64,000 bases of DNA from assembly GCF_016909495.1 (NCBI RefSeq), contig NZ_JAFBFW010000004.1:310001-374000 (forward strand). The letters run 5' to 3'. Source of the DNA: Pantoea coffeiphila (GTDB lineage: Bacteria; Pseudomonadota; Gammaproteobacteria; Enterobacterales; Enterobacteriaceae). The notes under the pieces are model-generated. The model ran no database searches. It saw only the letters and a list, made by a program, of their open reading frames with translations, and was not told the origin of the DNA. Within the stretch, counting starts at the first letter, position 1; each line of letters starts with the position of its first letter. Made by a program: the position numbers and the translations under genes. Of the stretch, positions 18,843-29,100 are shown piece after piece.

Positions 18843-19912
18843 TTATAGCGCAGTGAATTCACCAGCCTGTCCCAGATTTCAATCATCTGCGCCTGGCTGT
18901 AACGCGTTTTTTTATCAAAATTGTTTATCCCGATTGTTAACCAGGGTTTGGCTGGCGTGGCATCGGCCTCGTTGGCATACAGGTCAAATTCATAGAGAGG
19001 ATTGACATTATTATCTATGGTTTGCGGACCACCGGATAACCATGCCTGGGCGGGTACCCCACCCGGTGAGAGTGCGTATTTTTTAAGCGTATGTTGATTG
19101 GCTATTTTGAGTGTTTTTTCGACTTCAGCGGTACGATTAAAAAGTGTGTCATCAGAACCCATATAGGTATTATTTGTATACACGCCCAGAATGAAATCAT
19201 CATTTTCATAACTGAATGTGATTTTTTCCCGATGTTTTTCCCCGTCATCATGAATAAATCCATTTGGGATACAGATACCCTTAGCTACCGGGATACCATC
19301 ATCTTTTCTGCCGCTTAAGCGCGAAATCAACGATTTCAGTGCAACAAGTTTGGCGGGCTTCGTGTTTGCATCGGCCTCAGTAAAACCATCGGATAAATAC
19401 TCAATTTTATCTTGCTTATTTTTTTCACCGGAAAAGTCCCTGAAGTTTGCGGTAATCATAAAGGCCACCATATTCACATAGACATGGGCCTCCAGCTTCC
19501 GGTAGATATCCGGCGTACCAGATTCATTATGATCAAAGATAACACCGCGCCCATCGGGTAAGATAATCACCTCCTTCAGGAAAGGAGCATTCTCAGGTTT
19601 ATTTTCAGGTTTATTAACAGCATCGTGCAGCGCCTGTTCTCTTAACTGCACCCGCTGCTTAAAGGCGGGTGGATAGAGAGGTTTACTTTCAATTTTAAAG
19701 TCATCGATAAAAATCATGTCGTGAAGCTGATTATTAAATGACTCAGGAACACCAATCACATAGCGCCCGATACACTGCGGTTTGGTCTGCGCAAACAAAG
19801 TATCTATCACTGAACTGTCCTTCTGCATTAGCGTGGATGCCGTAGCCGGGGCAATAAAATACAGGCTGCCCGCCATAAGAGATAACGCTGTTATCTGCCG
19901 GATTGCATTCAT
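18839..19912 (-). CDS. Tli4-family immunity protein for T6SS lipase, copy 1
   Basis: A 357-residue protein with a cleavable-looking signal peptide (ITALSLMAGSLYFIAPATA). The body follows Tli4: PQCIGRYVIGVPESF, PAFKQRVQLREQAL, then DGIPVAKGICIPNGF and a C-domain with ALSPGGVPAQAWLSGG. By family, it is periplasmic and neutralises the neighbouring phospholipase. Start overlaps the lipase stop (19909-19912, ATGA). It aligns throughout with the copy at 15553-16632, though clearly diverged, so the duplication is not recent or selection for different toxin partners has acted. Confidence 0.83.
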   Translation of the reverse strand: MNAIRQITALSLMAGSLYFIAPATASTLMQKDSSVIDTLFAQTKPQCIGRYVIGVPESFNNQLHDMIFIDDFKIESKPLYPPAFKQRVQLREQALHDAVNKPENKPENAPFLKEVIILPDGRGVIFDHNESGTPDIYRKLEAHVYVNMVAFMITANFRDFSGEKNKQDKIEYLSDGFTEADANTKPAKLVALKSLISRLSGRKDDGIPVAKGICIPNGFIHDDGEKHREKITFSYENDDFILGVYTNNTYMGSDDTLFNRTAEVEKTLKIANQHTLKKYALSPGGVPAQAWLSGGPQTIDNNVNPLYEFDLYANEADATPAKPWLTIGINNFDKKTRYSQAQMIEIWDRLVNSLRYK

Positions 19913-21576
19913 GGGCCAGGGATCTCCTGAACCATTTTCACAATAGCCCTGAGAGTAAACTGCAGGGCAGGCCTCGCATGAATATCCTTCAGGCTGCTGA
20001 CGTCGTAGGCTCCCTGGTGATCAACACCGGTCGCCAGAACACTTTTTATTTCGCCGTTGCGGCATAGCGCACTCAGCGATTCCACCGGCACCGTGCCATC
20101 TCCAGGCGTTTTTGACGAAGTGACCTCGTACATCTGTGAGCGATTAAAGGGCAGGGGGACCTCCCGGATGTTGTTGGGCAGCTTCCTGTCACTTTCATGC
20201 ATGTTTTTCGGGTAGGTGATGGAGGTTTTTCTCCATGCCAGCGTACCGTCTGAAGCTATTTTATGGCCATAGAAGGCGTAGGTATTGGGATGATAGGTAT
20301 TGTCTAAACTTTCAATAAATGGTTTTACTGCTTTACGAATAATATCGCTGTACTCAGCCCAATTACTCTTGATAGCCTCCTCATCCTTATCGATAATGTC
20401 GGGTTCATACAGGCGGTACCAGAGGGTTTTATTCCGGTAAATCTCTTTGAACGGATCCCTGTTCTGAGGCAGTTTTACATCACTGCCATCTTCAGCCCTG
20501 CCCTGCACCGTCAGCCAGGGAGCTCCGGAAAGGTATTTCGGCGAGGGTAAAAGCTGTAGCGGCGCAGGCGCCCGTGCCAGGACCGGCATCAGCTCTTTTG
20601 CTGAGTTACCCAACACCGCCCCTGCCATGCCTTCCTGTTTTGCTCCGACCTTCATGCGGCGGTACGCCGCCGGAGAGCCAAGGTCGGGGATCACCCCGTG
20701 CACTATCCCAAGGATTTTATCTTTTGCTCCGCAGACCTGGGAGGCGTAGCGGGCCACCAGCCCCCCCATAGAATGGGTAACAATAATGACTTTTTCCTGC
20801 CCGGCGGGAAAAGGCATGCCGTGGCCACAGTGATTTTTGTAGAGGTTGATAGTCCTGTCGATAAAAGCTACCAGCCCTTTCGCCGACGTTTTATTGTCCT
20901 GCAGCCAGTTATAGCCATAGACGTGCACCGGGAATAAAAAGTTCTGAAAATGGTTCAGCTCCTCCTGAGTCAGGATAGATTCGCCGGTAATTTCAAGATC
21001 TTTCCCCTCAGACAGCGCCCTGCCAACCAGCTGGCTCAAAATCCCACTTTTTATCGGTGTTGATTTGCCATAGTTAATAAGGCTCTGCTGCCAGTCATCC
21101 GTCAGCGCGCCCTGGAAAACGCTTAGAAACTTGCCGTAGCTGAAAGATAATATTTCTCCCCAGCCCCGATCCCGCCGGGTTGGAAATAGTTTCCCGTCAT
21201 CGGTGAGGGGAGAATAGACGGCCTGGTCGATATCCCCCCGATTATCCACTTTTGTCGTGTCTGGATTAAGCAGGTCTCTTCGCTTATCTCCACTTTTTCC
21301 TGCCCATTGACCGTATACCTTTAATTCACTGTCTCCACGCCAGACAGGATTTTTCCCGCCCTCCCCACTCCCCATCAAACTAGTCCCCATCACGCCGGGT
21401 AGAAAGATGACGGGGATCGTTTTGACCGGCGGCTGGATCAAAACGGCTTTAGCGTTCGCTGATTTTTTCTGATTCTGGATACCGGGCCAGTAGACCTTTC
21501 CACTGTCATCCCATTCAGGCTTTATACAGGTCACAGAGGGGCGGGTATCGTTACCCGTAGTATTTTCTTCTACCAT
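19909..21576 (-). CDS. T6SS phospholipase effector (Tle), intact copy
   Basis: An alpha/beta-hydrolase of 555 residues. From the chosen start (21576, AAGGA eight bases upstream; an open ATG at 21636 also exists) it shows FLPGVMGTSL near the N-terminus, the nucleophile elbow VTHSMGG with Ser269, GDGTVP with Asp493 and VDHQGAY with His520, which together look like a complete Ser-Asp-His triad of the LCAT/Tle kind. By family it would cleave membrane phospholipids in the periplasm of attacked cells. It follows vgrG1, which probably carries it, and is followed by its Tli4-type immunity gene. The exact Tle class cannot be settled by eye. Confidence 0.82.
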   Translation of the reverse strand: MVEENTTGNDTRPSVTCIKPEWDDSGKVYWPGIQNQKKSANAKAVLIQPPVKTIPVIFLPGVMGTSLMGSGEGGKNPVWRGDSELKVYGQWAGKSGDKRRDLLNPDTTKVDNRGDIDQAVYSPLTDDGKLFPTRRDRGWGEILSFSYGKFLSVFQGALTDDWQQSLINYGKSTPIKSGILSQLVGRALSEGKDLEITGESILTQEELNHFQNFLFPVHVYGYNWLQDNKTSAKGLVAFIDRTINLYKNHCGHGMPFPAGQEKVIIVTHSMGGLVARYASQVCGAKDKILGIVHGVIPDLGSPAAYRRMKVGAKQEGMAGAVLGNSAKELMPVLARAPAPLQLLPSPKYLSGAPWLTVQGRAEDGSDVKLPQNRDPFKEIYRNKTLWYRLYEPDIIDKDEEAIKSNWAEYSDIIRKAVKPFIESLDNTYHPNTYAFYGHKIASDGTLAWRKTSITYPKNMHESDRKLPNNIREVPLPFNRSQMYEVTSSKTPGDGTVPVESLSALCRNGEIKSVLATGVDHQGAYDVSSLKDIHARPALQFTLRAIVKMVQEIPGP

Positions 21577-21693
21577 GAATTCCGTCCTTTTCCGTTCAGG
21601 AAAATACTTTTCAGAAAATACCTTCGGGGCAATCAAACCAATGCACTCCCCAAAGATATGCTCTGAAATAACAGAGCGCTCAATTCCTGCACC

Positions 21694-24195
21694 TTATTTT
21701 TTATCCAGCCAGGTGGCACTGAGAGAGTCAATATTTATATTATTCTGCACTGGCGTGGCCCCCGAGGCTGAAGTCGTCAGATTTTGCTGCGCGCCATCCC
21801 CGCCAGTTAAACCCAGTTTCAGACCGTCCACGGGAGAGCTATCCGATAGCCGCAGAACTTCAGGCGTCACGGCAAAATCCGCGCTTTCCCAGCTCTGCGC
21901 TGCCTGGCTCATACTCTGCCCCCCGAACTTCTGCCATACAGCAGCACGCTGGATAATTTTGTCCGGGGCCCCACACTCCACGATACCGTCAGCAATGCGG
22001 ATATACCCCCCGCCGCTGGTCAGAATAATTTCCTGCTTCGCACTGATAACCACTTTTCCCTTACTGCTGCTGATACGGATATCTTTCAGTGCATCCAGCG
22101 TCATTTCATCACCCTGCGCCTGTATCTCCACCTTCCCTTTACTGGCAAAGATTTTGATACCCAGCTTCTGGGCAAACAAACTCACCTTCTCCCCGGCTGC
22201 CACGGTGAATCTTTTCAGGGCACTGAAATCAGTGTGCTTTCCACTGGTGCTGATAACATTCTCACCCGCTGACAGTTGCACGCTTTTTGGGGTGCTCAGG
22301 GCAATGCCCTCCGGGGCGGAGAGTAACAGTGCGGACTGTTTCAGTTCGGTCAGTGTTTGCTGCAATAGCGCCTTCTGAGTCTGAATGTCCGCCAGTTCGG
22401 CTTTAGCTGCTTCAACGGCACTGCTCAGGGCTTCAGCCCGGTTCAGGGCCTGTTGCAATTGACTCACCGCCGCCCCCATCTCCAGCACCTCGCCCTGCGC
22501 CTTCGCCTGGCCGTCCGCCGAGATAAATATTCCTTTCTGCGCCCGTATCGCGCCCCGGCTGTCCGTCCGCAGCTCAAAACCTTCGCCCCGCTTCTGCCGC
22601 TCGCTGTCCACCAGGTGACCCAGGTTCAGCTGGCTTTTGCCGCCGTACTCCGTCGAGACCTTGATGTGTTCCTGCCCGCGGTTATCATCCAGCCGGATTT
22701 TGTTGTTTGACGGCGTGCGCAGCACGTTACGTCTGTAGTTACGGATGGTGACGTGGTCGCCGTGTGCAGAATCGTGCAGCACCCCGGCAATGTACGGCCG
22801 GTCCGGGTTGCCGTCCTCAAAGCCTATCGCCACTTCCGTCCCCGCCAGTAGCGGCAGGTGCAGGCCGTACGTATCCCCCGCGTACGGCCGCGACTGGCGT
22901 ACCCACAGGCTTTCGAACCCGCTTTCCCAGCCGTCGCGGTCAAACAGCATGTTGACCCGGTAGCGTCCGTCCTTATCGATATGCCCGTAGGTGTCGTTCG
23001 GCGTGGTGCTGGTCACCCGGGCCGGCAGCGTACCGGCCATCACCGGACGGGAGCCGGGTGCCGGGCGGAAGCTGAAATCCGTACCGTCAGGAATACCGTC
23101 AACATGCACGGTAAAGTCGGCGTCACGGCGCGCGTGGCTGTGCATTGCCGTGATGAGTACGCCCTGAGCAAAAACCTCCGCTACCTCATAACCCCCGGTT
23201 ACCTTCAGCACCTGCCCCGGAGAGAGCGTCGGGCTGCTGCTGGTGGCGCGGGTCTGCGTCTGCCCGTTCAGGTAGCGTTCATGGCGGATGCGGGCATAAA
23301 ATGCGCCGGTCTCCGGGGCCGGGTTGCGGTCGTGCGCACTGCCCGGCGTCAGGTAGTTGTCGGCATAATGATACGCATCGCCGTACGTGGTGGAGTCGCC
23401 GCGCGTGGCATCCACCTGCGTGTTCATGTCTTCCGTGGCCCGGCGGTAGTTATAATCCCGGGTGCTGACCTGCTTCTGCACCACCCGGTGATGGCTTTCC
23501 ATGTTCCACACCGAGTCCACGCCCACGGAATGCTGGCCCGACGGCGGGACCGAGGGCAGGGTCAGGCCCGGCTCACAGCCCTGCCGGCTGTCGTAAAACT
23601 CCACCACGTCAATGTTCAGCCGCGTGTCGGTGGTGAAGCGGAACCAGATACCCACTTCTCCCAGCAGACGGCGGATAAAGTGCAGGTCGTCTTCGCCGTA
23701 CTGCATCACCTGCTCGCGGCGCGGATAGTCCTGCACCAGCGAGAACAGAAAATCCTGACCGCGCATGTCGTGGCGCTCGCGCAGGATTTTCTCCACGATT
23801 TGCGGCACCGACATGTCCTGATAAATGGCGTTCTGGTGCGAGCGGTCCAGCAGCGCCAGCCGGGGCTGAAGCGTCAGGGCATAGCGCGTCTCGTCTTTTG
23901 AGGTGCTGAGGCGGTCAAACCCCGTCACCACACCCTGGATCACCCGCACCGGCTGCTGGATTTTAATCCCCCGGCCCTGATCCACCGGGGCCTGCAGCGT
24001 CAGTGACGCCGGTTTCAGCAGCATGCTTTCCTTGCTGATGTCATGCTGGCTACTGGTGAACTCAATGCGATAACTGAACGGCTGGCTTAGCGCCTCCCGG
24101 CCTTCAAAGATCATTACGTCCAGATCCGCATCACAGCCGCGTACCGCCAGCAGGTGGTGGCTGTGGCTAAATTTTATCGTAGAATTGGCGTCCAT
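21694..24195 (-). CDS. vgrG: VgrG (TssI) spike protein, copy 1
   Basis: An 833-residue VgrG. The N-terminal gp27-like part begins after SHSHHLLAVRGCDADLDV; the gp5-like OB-fold contains PDRPYIAGVLHDSAHGD, followed by the needle with the DUF2345-type repeats (LLLSAPEGIALSTPKS). Residues 1 to about 600 are nearly identical to vgrG2 and vgrG3. The coiled-coil-like linker after MGAAVSQLQQAL and the C-terminal tail are different, which probably determines cargo specificity. The genes after it are lipase and Tli4 immunity, so the cargo is inferred to be the lipase. It starts 280 bases after the preceding immunity gene, in an AT-rich gap that may hold a promoter. Confidence 0.95.
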   Translation of the reverse strand: MDANSTIKFSHSHHLLAVRGCDADLDVMIFEGREALSQPFSYRIEFTSSQHDISKESMLLKPASLTLQAPVDQGRGIKIQQPVRVIQGVVTGFDRLSTSKDETRYALTLQPRLALLDRSHQNAIYQDMSVPQIVEKILRERHDMRGQDFLFSLVQDYPRREQVMQYGEDDLHFIRRLLGEVGIWFRFTTDTRLNIDVVEFYDSRQGCEPGLTLPSVPPSGQHSVGVDSVWNMESHHRVVQKQVSTRDYNYRRATEDMNTQVDATRGDSTTYGDAYHYADNYLTPGSAHDRNPAPETGAFYARIRHERYLNGQTQTRATSSSPTLSPGQVLKVTGGYEVAEVFAQGVLITAMHSHARRDADFTVHVDGIPDGTDFSFRPAPGSRPVMAGTLPARVTSTTPNDTYGHIDKDGRYRVNMLFDRDGWESGFESLWVRQSRPYAGDTYGLHLPLLAGTEVAIGFEDGNPDRPYIAGVLHDSAHGDHVTIRNYRRNVLRTPSNNKIRLDDNRGQEHIKVSTEYGGKSQLNLGHLVDSERQKRGEGFELRTDSRGAIRAQKGIFISADGQAKAQGEVLEMGAAVSQLQQALNRAEALSSAVEAAKAELADIQTQKALLQQTLTELKQSALLLSAPEGIALSTPKSVQLSAGENVISTSGKHTDFSALKRFTVAAGEKVSLFAQKLGIKIFASKGKVEIQAQGDEMTLDALKDIRISSSKGKVVISAKQEIILTSGGGYIRIADGIVECGAPDKIIQRAAVWQKFGGQSMSQAAQSWESADFAVTPEVLRLSDSSPVDGLKLGLTGGDGAQQNLTTSASGATPVQNNINIDSLSATWLDKK

Positions 24196-24475
24196 TGAGT
24201 GCCTTCAGATATAAAGATGGATTAAATGACCGTTAAATTAATTATTTTTCTCGCTATACTTTTACTTATATATTTAGCACTAGAAATGAACTTGGCGAGA
24301 AGGTTTATTTTACTTCAAACATGTATAGTACGATGAGACAATCTTACAAAGAACAAAATTAACACACCAAAAAAAATACATTTAAAAATAAAACCAACCT
24401 ACTACATAAAATAAAAACAACTAAACTAACTCAGCAATTCATAAAAAATTATTAAATAAATATCGACTATAGATT

Positions 24476-24931
24476 TCATTTTTTTGGCAACAACCTGGCA
24501 ATGCAGAACTTTCTTTTCCGACCTTCAAGAAGATAATTATTATACCCATCAAGAACACTCAAGGAGAAAGAACACTCTCCCTGTTTTGACGTGATGGTGA
24601 AATTCTGACCGCCACCGCCAGTGGCATTATATGAATATCTACCACCAGCAAGCCATCCAATATTAAACCCCACAGCGCTTTCCATTACAGAAGTTAAGGA
24701 TATAGTCAACTTAACTCTTTCACCAGGCTCAACAATATCAGGATTTGATTTTACTATCCTATCCACCTGTTCAGGATTTGGCTCAACATCATATTTAACC
24801 TCATAAAAATGTAAGTACAAACGATTTTTTGAATAATTTATGACAGTGACCGTAGGCCTTAGAGAAAGAAAAACCACTGAAAATATCAAAATAAAAAAAC
24901 AGAACGATAAAAAAAATAACATTTTTTTCAT
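24476..24931 (-). CDS. Membrane-anchored periplasmic protein, probable immunity to type-44 toxin
   Basis: A 151-residue protein with one N-terminal membrane segment (FFLSFCFFILIFSVVFLSL) and a soluble domain of beta-strand character facing the periplasm, with Gly-rich NATGGGGQNF and two Cys in the second half. GAGGA precedes the ATG and only three bases separate it from the toxin stop. I do not recognise the family. Position and topology suggest immunity to the toxin module just upstream, which would imply a toxin acting in the envelope. It is more AT-rich than the core genes, as is usual for immunity genes in these islands. Confidence 0.65.
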   Translation of the reverse strand: MKKMLFFLSFCFFILIFSVVFLSLRPTVTVINYSKNRLYLHFYEVKYDVEPNPEQVDRIVKSNPDIVEPGERVKLTISLTSVMESAVGFNIGWLAGGRYSYNATGGGGQNFTITSKQGECSFSLSVLDGYNNYLLEGRKRKFCIARLLPKK

Positions 24932-24934
24932 TTT

Positions 24935-25621
24935 TCATTCCTCAACACGATCAGGGTTTTCAACATTCCAGCACCAGTGCTTTTGCTTTGACACTGGAAG
25001 CTTTGATAGTGAGCTATTATCCAAAGCGTTCAGAATATCCAAAGCAGTTAATTTTTCCGCCATTTTCCCATATTGATGGTAGAGGTCAAAACCTATCTTC
25101 ATACTGGTTACATCATCTAAGGTATCGTCACCCACAGCACCGGGGGTCATATTTTGCTCCCACGTTGATCCAGACAACAACAAATCCTGACTGAATCCAA
25201 CACTTAGACCGACATATCCATAATGAATATTCGACCATACATCATAAAAATAATCATACTTTTTATATTTGTGATAATAGGACTTAGATGGAGTATTGCC
25301 TGGCGGTGGAAGTGGGCGAGCAACACCTAAGAAACCAAATTGATCGCGGATCTTTGGTTTGTGATCCCAGGTTGAACCTGTTTTAACAGTCTGATGCCAC
25401 ACTGTCATTGCAGCAATTAAATCGGGCTGAGGAGGCGGAGCAATTTTTGCATAAAAGAGAAGTTGCTCCCATTCAGCATACATTTGCTTTAAGATCTCTT
25501 CGTCTATTAAATGGCGTATTATTTCCGCTGTGCGGCCATTTACATTCGCCTTAATCTCACTAAGAGTATATTCAGCCACCTCAATCGCACCATCTTTATG
25601 CGTACAGTGATACGTAATCAT
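24935..25621 (-). CDS. Polymorphic toxin type 44 domain, probable C-terminal part of the PAAR protein
   Basis: A 228-residue product whose second half shows the conserved type-44 pattern: KTGSTWDHKPKI, a YDVWSNIHYGYVGLSVGFS core and LLLSGSTW. Its frame is the same as that of the PAAR gene upstream. Between the PAAR stop (TGA, 25715-25717) and this ATG lie 31 open codons rich in Ser, Thr, Gln and Ala that look like a linker. The ATG at 25621 has no well-spaced ribosome site. I infer that this was one PAAR-linker-toxin protein split by a nonsense codon. The biochemical activity of type-44 domains is not something I can assign here. Confidence 0.7.
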   Translation of the reverse strand: MITYHCTHKDGAIEVAEYTLSEIKANVNGRTAEIIRHLIDEEILKQMYAEWEQLLFYAKIAPPPQPDLIAAMTVWHQTVKTGSTWDHKPKIRDQFGFLGVARPLPPPGNTPSKSYYHKYKKYDYFYDVWSNIHYGYVGLSVGFSQDLLLSGSTWEQNMTPGAVGDDTLDDVTSMKIGFDLYHQYGKMAEKLTALDILNALDNSSLSKLPVSKQKHWCWNVENPDRVEE

Positions 25622-25714
25622 CTCTTCCGTATGCAGTTTTGCTTTAGATAGAGACTGTTCAGATGATGCCTGCGTAGAAGTTACAGTACCAGATTTAAAT
25701 AAATCATCTGTTCC

Positions 25715-25999
25715 TCAACTGTTTTTTTCATACGTATCATCCAGCATCGACGCTATAAATCTTGCCCTGCAAGGACAAGTACTGTAGCTGTCGAGTGTTC
25801 CGGCCATCCGCCTGCCATGAATGATGTCGTTATCAATTCCACCGGCAATTTTGTAGAGCCCGGCGTGTTTTCCGCAGGTCACACTGTCCTGTTCCCGGGC
25901 AACAGGTTTATCAAACAATGTGTGATCTTCTGCGCCTGTCGTGATCCTTCCACCGCAGGTTGTTTTATCGCCCTGTACCAGATAGTTACCTTCGGCCAT
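25715..25999 (-). CDS. PAAR-repeat spike tip protein 2, in frame with toxin
   Basis: A 94-residue PAAR protein (YLVQGDKTTCGGRI at the start, DSYSTCPCRARFIASML near the end). It is the same class as PAAR 1 at 15248-15529. In this class the residues after the CPC segment usually lead into a linker and toxin domain; here DTYEKNS is followed directly by TGA, and the same frame then stays open through a linker into the type-44 toxin. A single G to T change (GGA to TGA) would explain the stop. As it stands the product would be a bare spike tip. It follows tssM copy 2 after 139 bases. Confidence 0.88.
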   Translation of the reverse strand: MAEGNYLVQGDKTTCGGRITTGAEDHTLFDKPVAREQDSVTCGKHAGLYKIAGGIDNDIIHGRRMAGTLDSYSTCPCRARFIASMLDDTYEKNS

Positions 26000-26138
26000 A
26001 TATGACTCTCCTTGATAAATTCAGCTCCAGCTAGCCGCGCAGTCCCCCCCTACTTACCGGTTCGATGGAAAAATAGTTAGATATGAAAAAGATCATCTCC
26101 CGATGAAGCCCTATGTATCAGTTTCAGTTTGCGTGGCT

Positions 26139-29100
26139 TTAATACGAAGCAGTCTGAGGCGTGACAGTGCTATCTATGCTAAATATCTGTTCGGGCAGGC
26201 TGAAGTGATGTAACGCCAACAGCGCCAGTGGCCCATTGCCCAGTTGCGTTCTCAGTGCCCACTGTAGGGTGTGTCCGTCCGGGGTGCTATAACTCATCAT
26301 CCACTGACTGCGATCAAGCTGCTGCCGCTTCCCCTGTTCCAGCCAGCGAATGAATCCCCAGGTTCCGCTGTAATCCCCAAACAGGCGTGTTCCGGCATGG
26401 GTTGAAGTCCAGGTCAACATAGTCCCCGGCTTGAAAGTGTCTCCCGGCCAGCGGAAGCTCTGCCAGTCGGCCATCTGGTTAAAATAGTGCAACTTTCGTC
26501 CATCAATGGTCAACTGAGTTTCCACTACCTGTGGTACAGGACGCGCCTGAAGCTCAAAGCTGATGCCCTGGCTGCCATCGGTAAACAGGATGTCCGATAG
26601 CTGGCTCAGTTGGTTAATGGCACGCAAGAAGACAGGGTTAAAGCTCAATCCCTGGCTGTTGGCCTTATCCGGTACCCACTGGCTGCCCTCTTTGTGCAGA
26701 ACACCACTGAGCTCCGTGGTCAGGAAGCGTTCAATACGCCCGCTATCCTTACGTACAAATTCAGCCAGCATCGGCAGGGAGGCTTCGCTTTTACTGGCGG
26801 CAAACGGATAGCGGCCATCAAAGGCCGTGTGCCAGTTGGCCACTACTGAACGACTCCACTTGTCATTGAGGCTCGCCGCTGACGGTTGCAGAACTGTTTC
26901 CCAGGCCTGGATCAGCGGCTGCACAAACATCGTACTGCCAAAGCCGCTCCACTCTTCACCGACGCTGGCCGAAATCAGACTGCCGTACTGCAGGGTATCG
27001 GTCAGGTCGACACTTTTTCCCTGGAACACGGTCTGGGCCAGGGTCTGCATCATCGCCTGCGGATCTGAGGCGCTGGCGACCTGCTGAAGGCGCAGACGGA
27101 CACGGGTAATACGCGTCAGGTAGGTCTGAAGGCTGAGCGAGGTGTCGGCCGACATGACGTTGCTGCCGGTGTTTTTGCCCATCAGAGTCAGCAGCGGACC
27201 AAAGGTTTCATCCATCGGCCCCTGCGGACCGGAGGCCGTCTGGTCAATGGCGGGCTTCTCACTTCCACCCACCAGCTCTTTGGCTGACTTGATGATGGAG
27301 TCAGACAGCCCTTCACTTTTCTGACCGGTCTGCCCCTGCCAGGCAATGGTGTTCATCAGCGCAATCAATGGGGACTGGCGAACATCACTCATCAGCGTGA
27401 GTTGGTCGGTGACATTCGCGATATTGTTTGCCGGATTAAGCCGGAGACTATTGAGGAAACTCAGCCAGTTGCCGGCAAAGTCGGTGAAGTAACGTTGCGT
27501 CAGACGTGCTTTCAGGGTTTCCGGCGACAGGTCTGAGGAAACGGCTTTCCGGCTGTCACTCAGCACCCAGTCAATTTCATCCCGGCGCGACGTTGCCACC
27601 TTCTCAATGGCCTGCTGAATGCCCCCTTCCCAGGCCTGGCGGGTAAACATGCCCGGCACCACTTCGTCGGTAGTGAACAGACGACGCGCATCGGTACCGC
27701 TGGTCATATCCTCCAGGGACACATCGGCGAAGTTACGACGCACAGATTTGAGCATATTTTCATAGAGCGCACTTTCGGCGTTGCGTCGGCCAATTTGCTG
27801 CAACAGCACCTGCCGACTCTGGCTGACCAGCTGCGCATCCGGTGTGATTTTCCACTGCGGCTGCTTCGGCAGTTCGGTGATATAGAAGGCCCACAAATCC
27901 GGCGACAGGCTTTGCCACAGGCCGGTTGAAATGCCCATCCGCGTCGGCTGCACAGCTTTCATGGTCTGAGCGTAATACGCGCCGTCGGCCTTATCCGGGT
28001 GCGACATCATCAGCCATGCCTTTAGTTGGTCATACCCTGGCTTCGCCAGTTGAGCTCGTTGGTCACTGTTCGGTGCCGAGTTTGACAGCGTGCTGAGCTT
28101 CTGCTGCAGGGCAATATTTGCCGGGTCACGGATAAGACGGTTGTTCGCCACACCGTACCACGGCAGCATGGCATTGAGTAATGGCAGATTATGGTCGAGG
28201 CCAAAGCGCTGGTACCACGGCGCGCCTTCCTTAATACGGTGTTGCAGGCGGCCGGCTTCATTACGCAGCCTGTGCAAAGCCGTCAGTTGGTCATCCGATA
28301 CGGAAGGATGCTTCACCAGAGCATGCGCCTGTTCAGCAACAGAAACTATCTGTAGACGATTGACCGCAAACGACAGCAGCGTCCCCGCCCCCCAGACACC
28401 AATAATCCCCATCAGCGTCCAGGCAAGCGTCTGTTCCCACGCCATACCGACACGGCGGCCACGCACGCGGCTACAGTCATCAACGATCCCCTGCCAGGTT
28501 ACCGGTAGGGTCAGCGCATGGCGTTGTGATTCCGGGATATATTTCTCAGTGTCGGCAGGTGCTGCACCGGTTGTTCCTCCTGCAATAGTGGCGGGTTTAT
28601 TCTCCGGCAGGCTAAACATCAGGCCACGTAACGGGATGCGTTGCTGACTGGTATACATCCAGGGAGTCAACTGCTCTGCCCAGTGGTGGATACCGCCTGT
28701 TTTCAGGAACTGGCCGAGACGCAGCAGGAAATCGTTTTGTCTGTGTTCAGCAATCTGACTCACCCCCTGTTCCCGTAGCCCCACCAGCATCGATTCCAAC
28801 TGATGGGTAACATCGTCAGTCCTGGCACGCAGAGGGAACAACGCCCCCACGGCCTGTTCGGTGCGGTTCGTCTGAGACCAGTCACTGTCGCACAGCTTCC
28901 ATATCCAGACGGGAGCCGAATAGCGCAGTAGCTCGCTGATTATTTCCAGCCCGCGTAAATCGTTGTCACTGATCTGTGGGGTGAGGTTAAGCGACGCTGG
29001 TATCACGCGGACAATCCCGTCTAAGGGACGCCCCCGACACAGTTTACGCAGAGCGGTGTATTTTTCTTTTTTATGTTCAGCAGTCAGACTACCGCCATAA

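Noticed and set aside
22858..23901. Long + strand open frame (347 codons) inside vgrG1, with equivalents of 382 codons at 35969-37117 and 44358-45506
   Set aside because: These are antisense to the conserved vgrG body. They recur only because the three vgrG genes are alike, and the residue composition (His, Arg, Val, Gln) is that of a GC-rich shadow frame.
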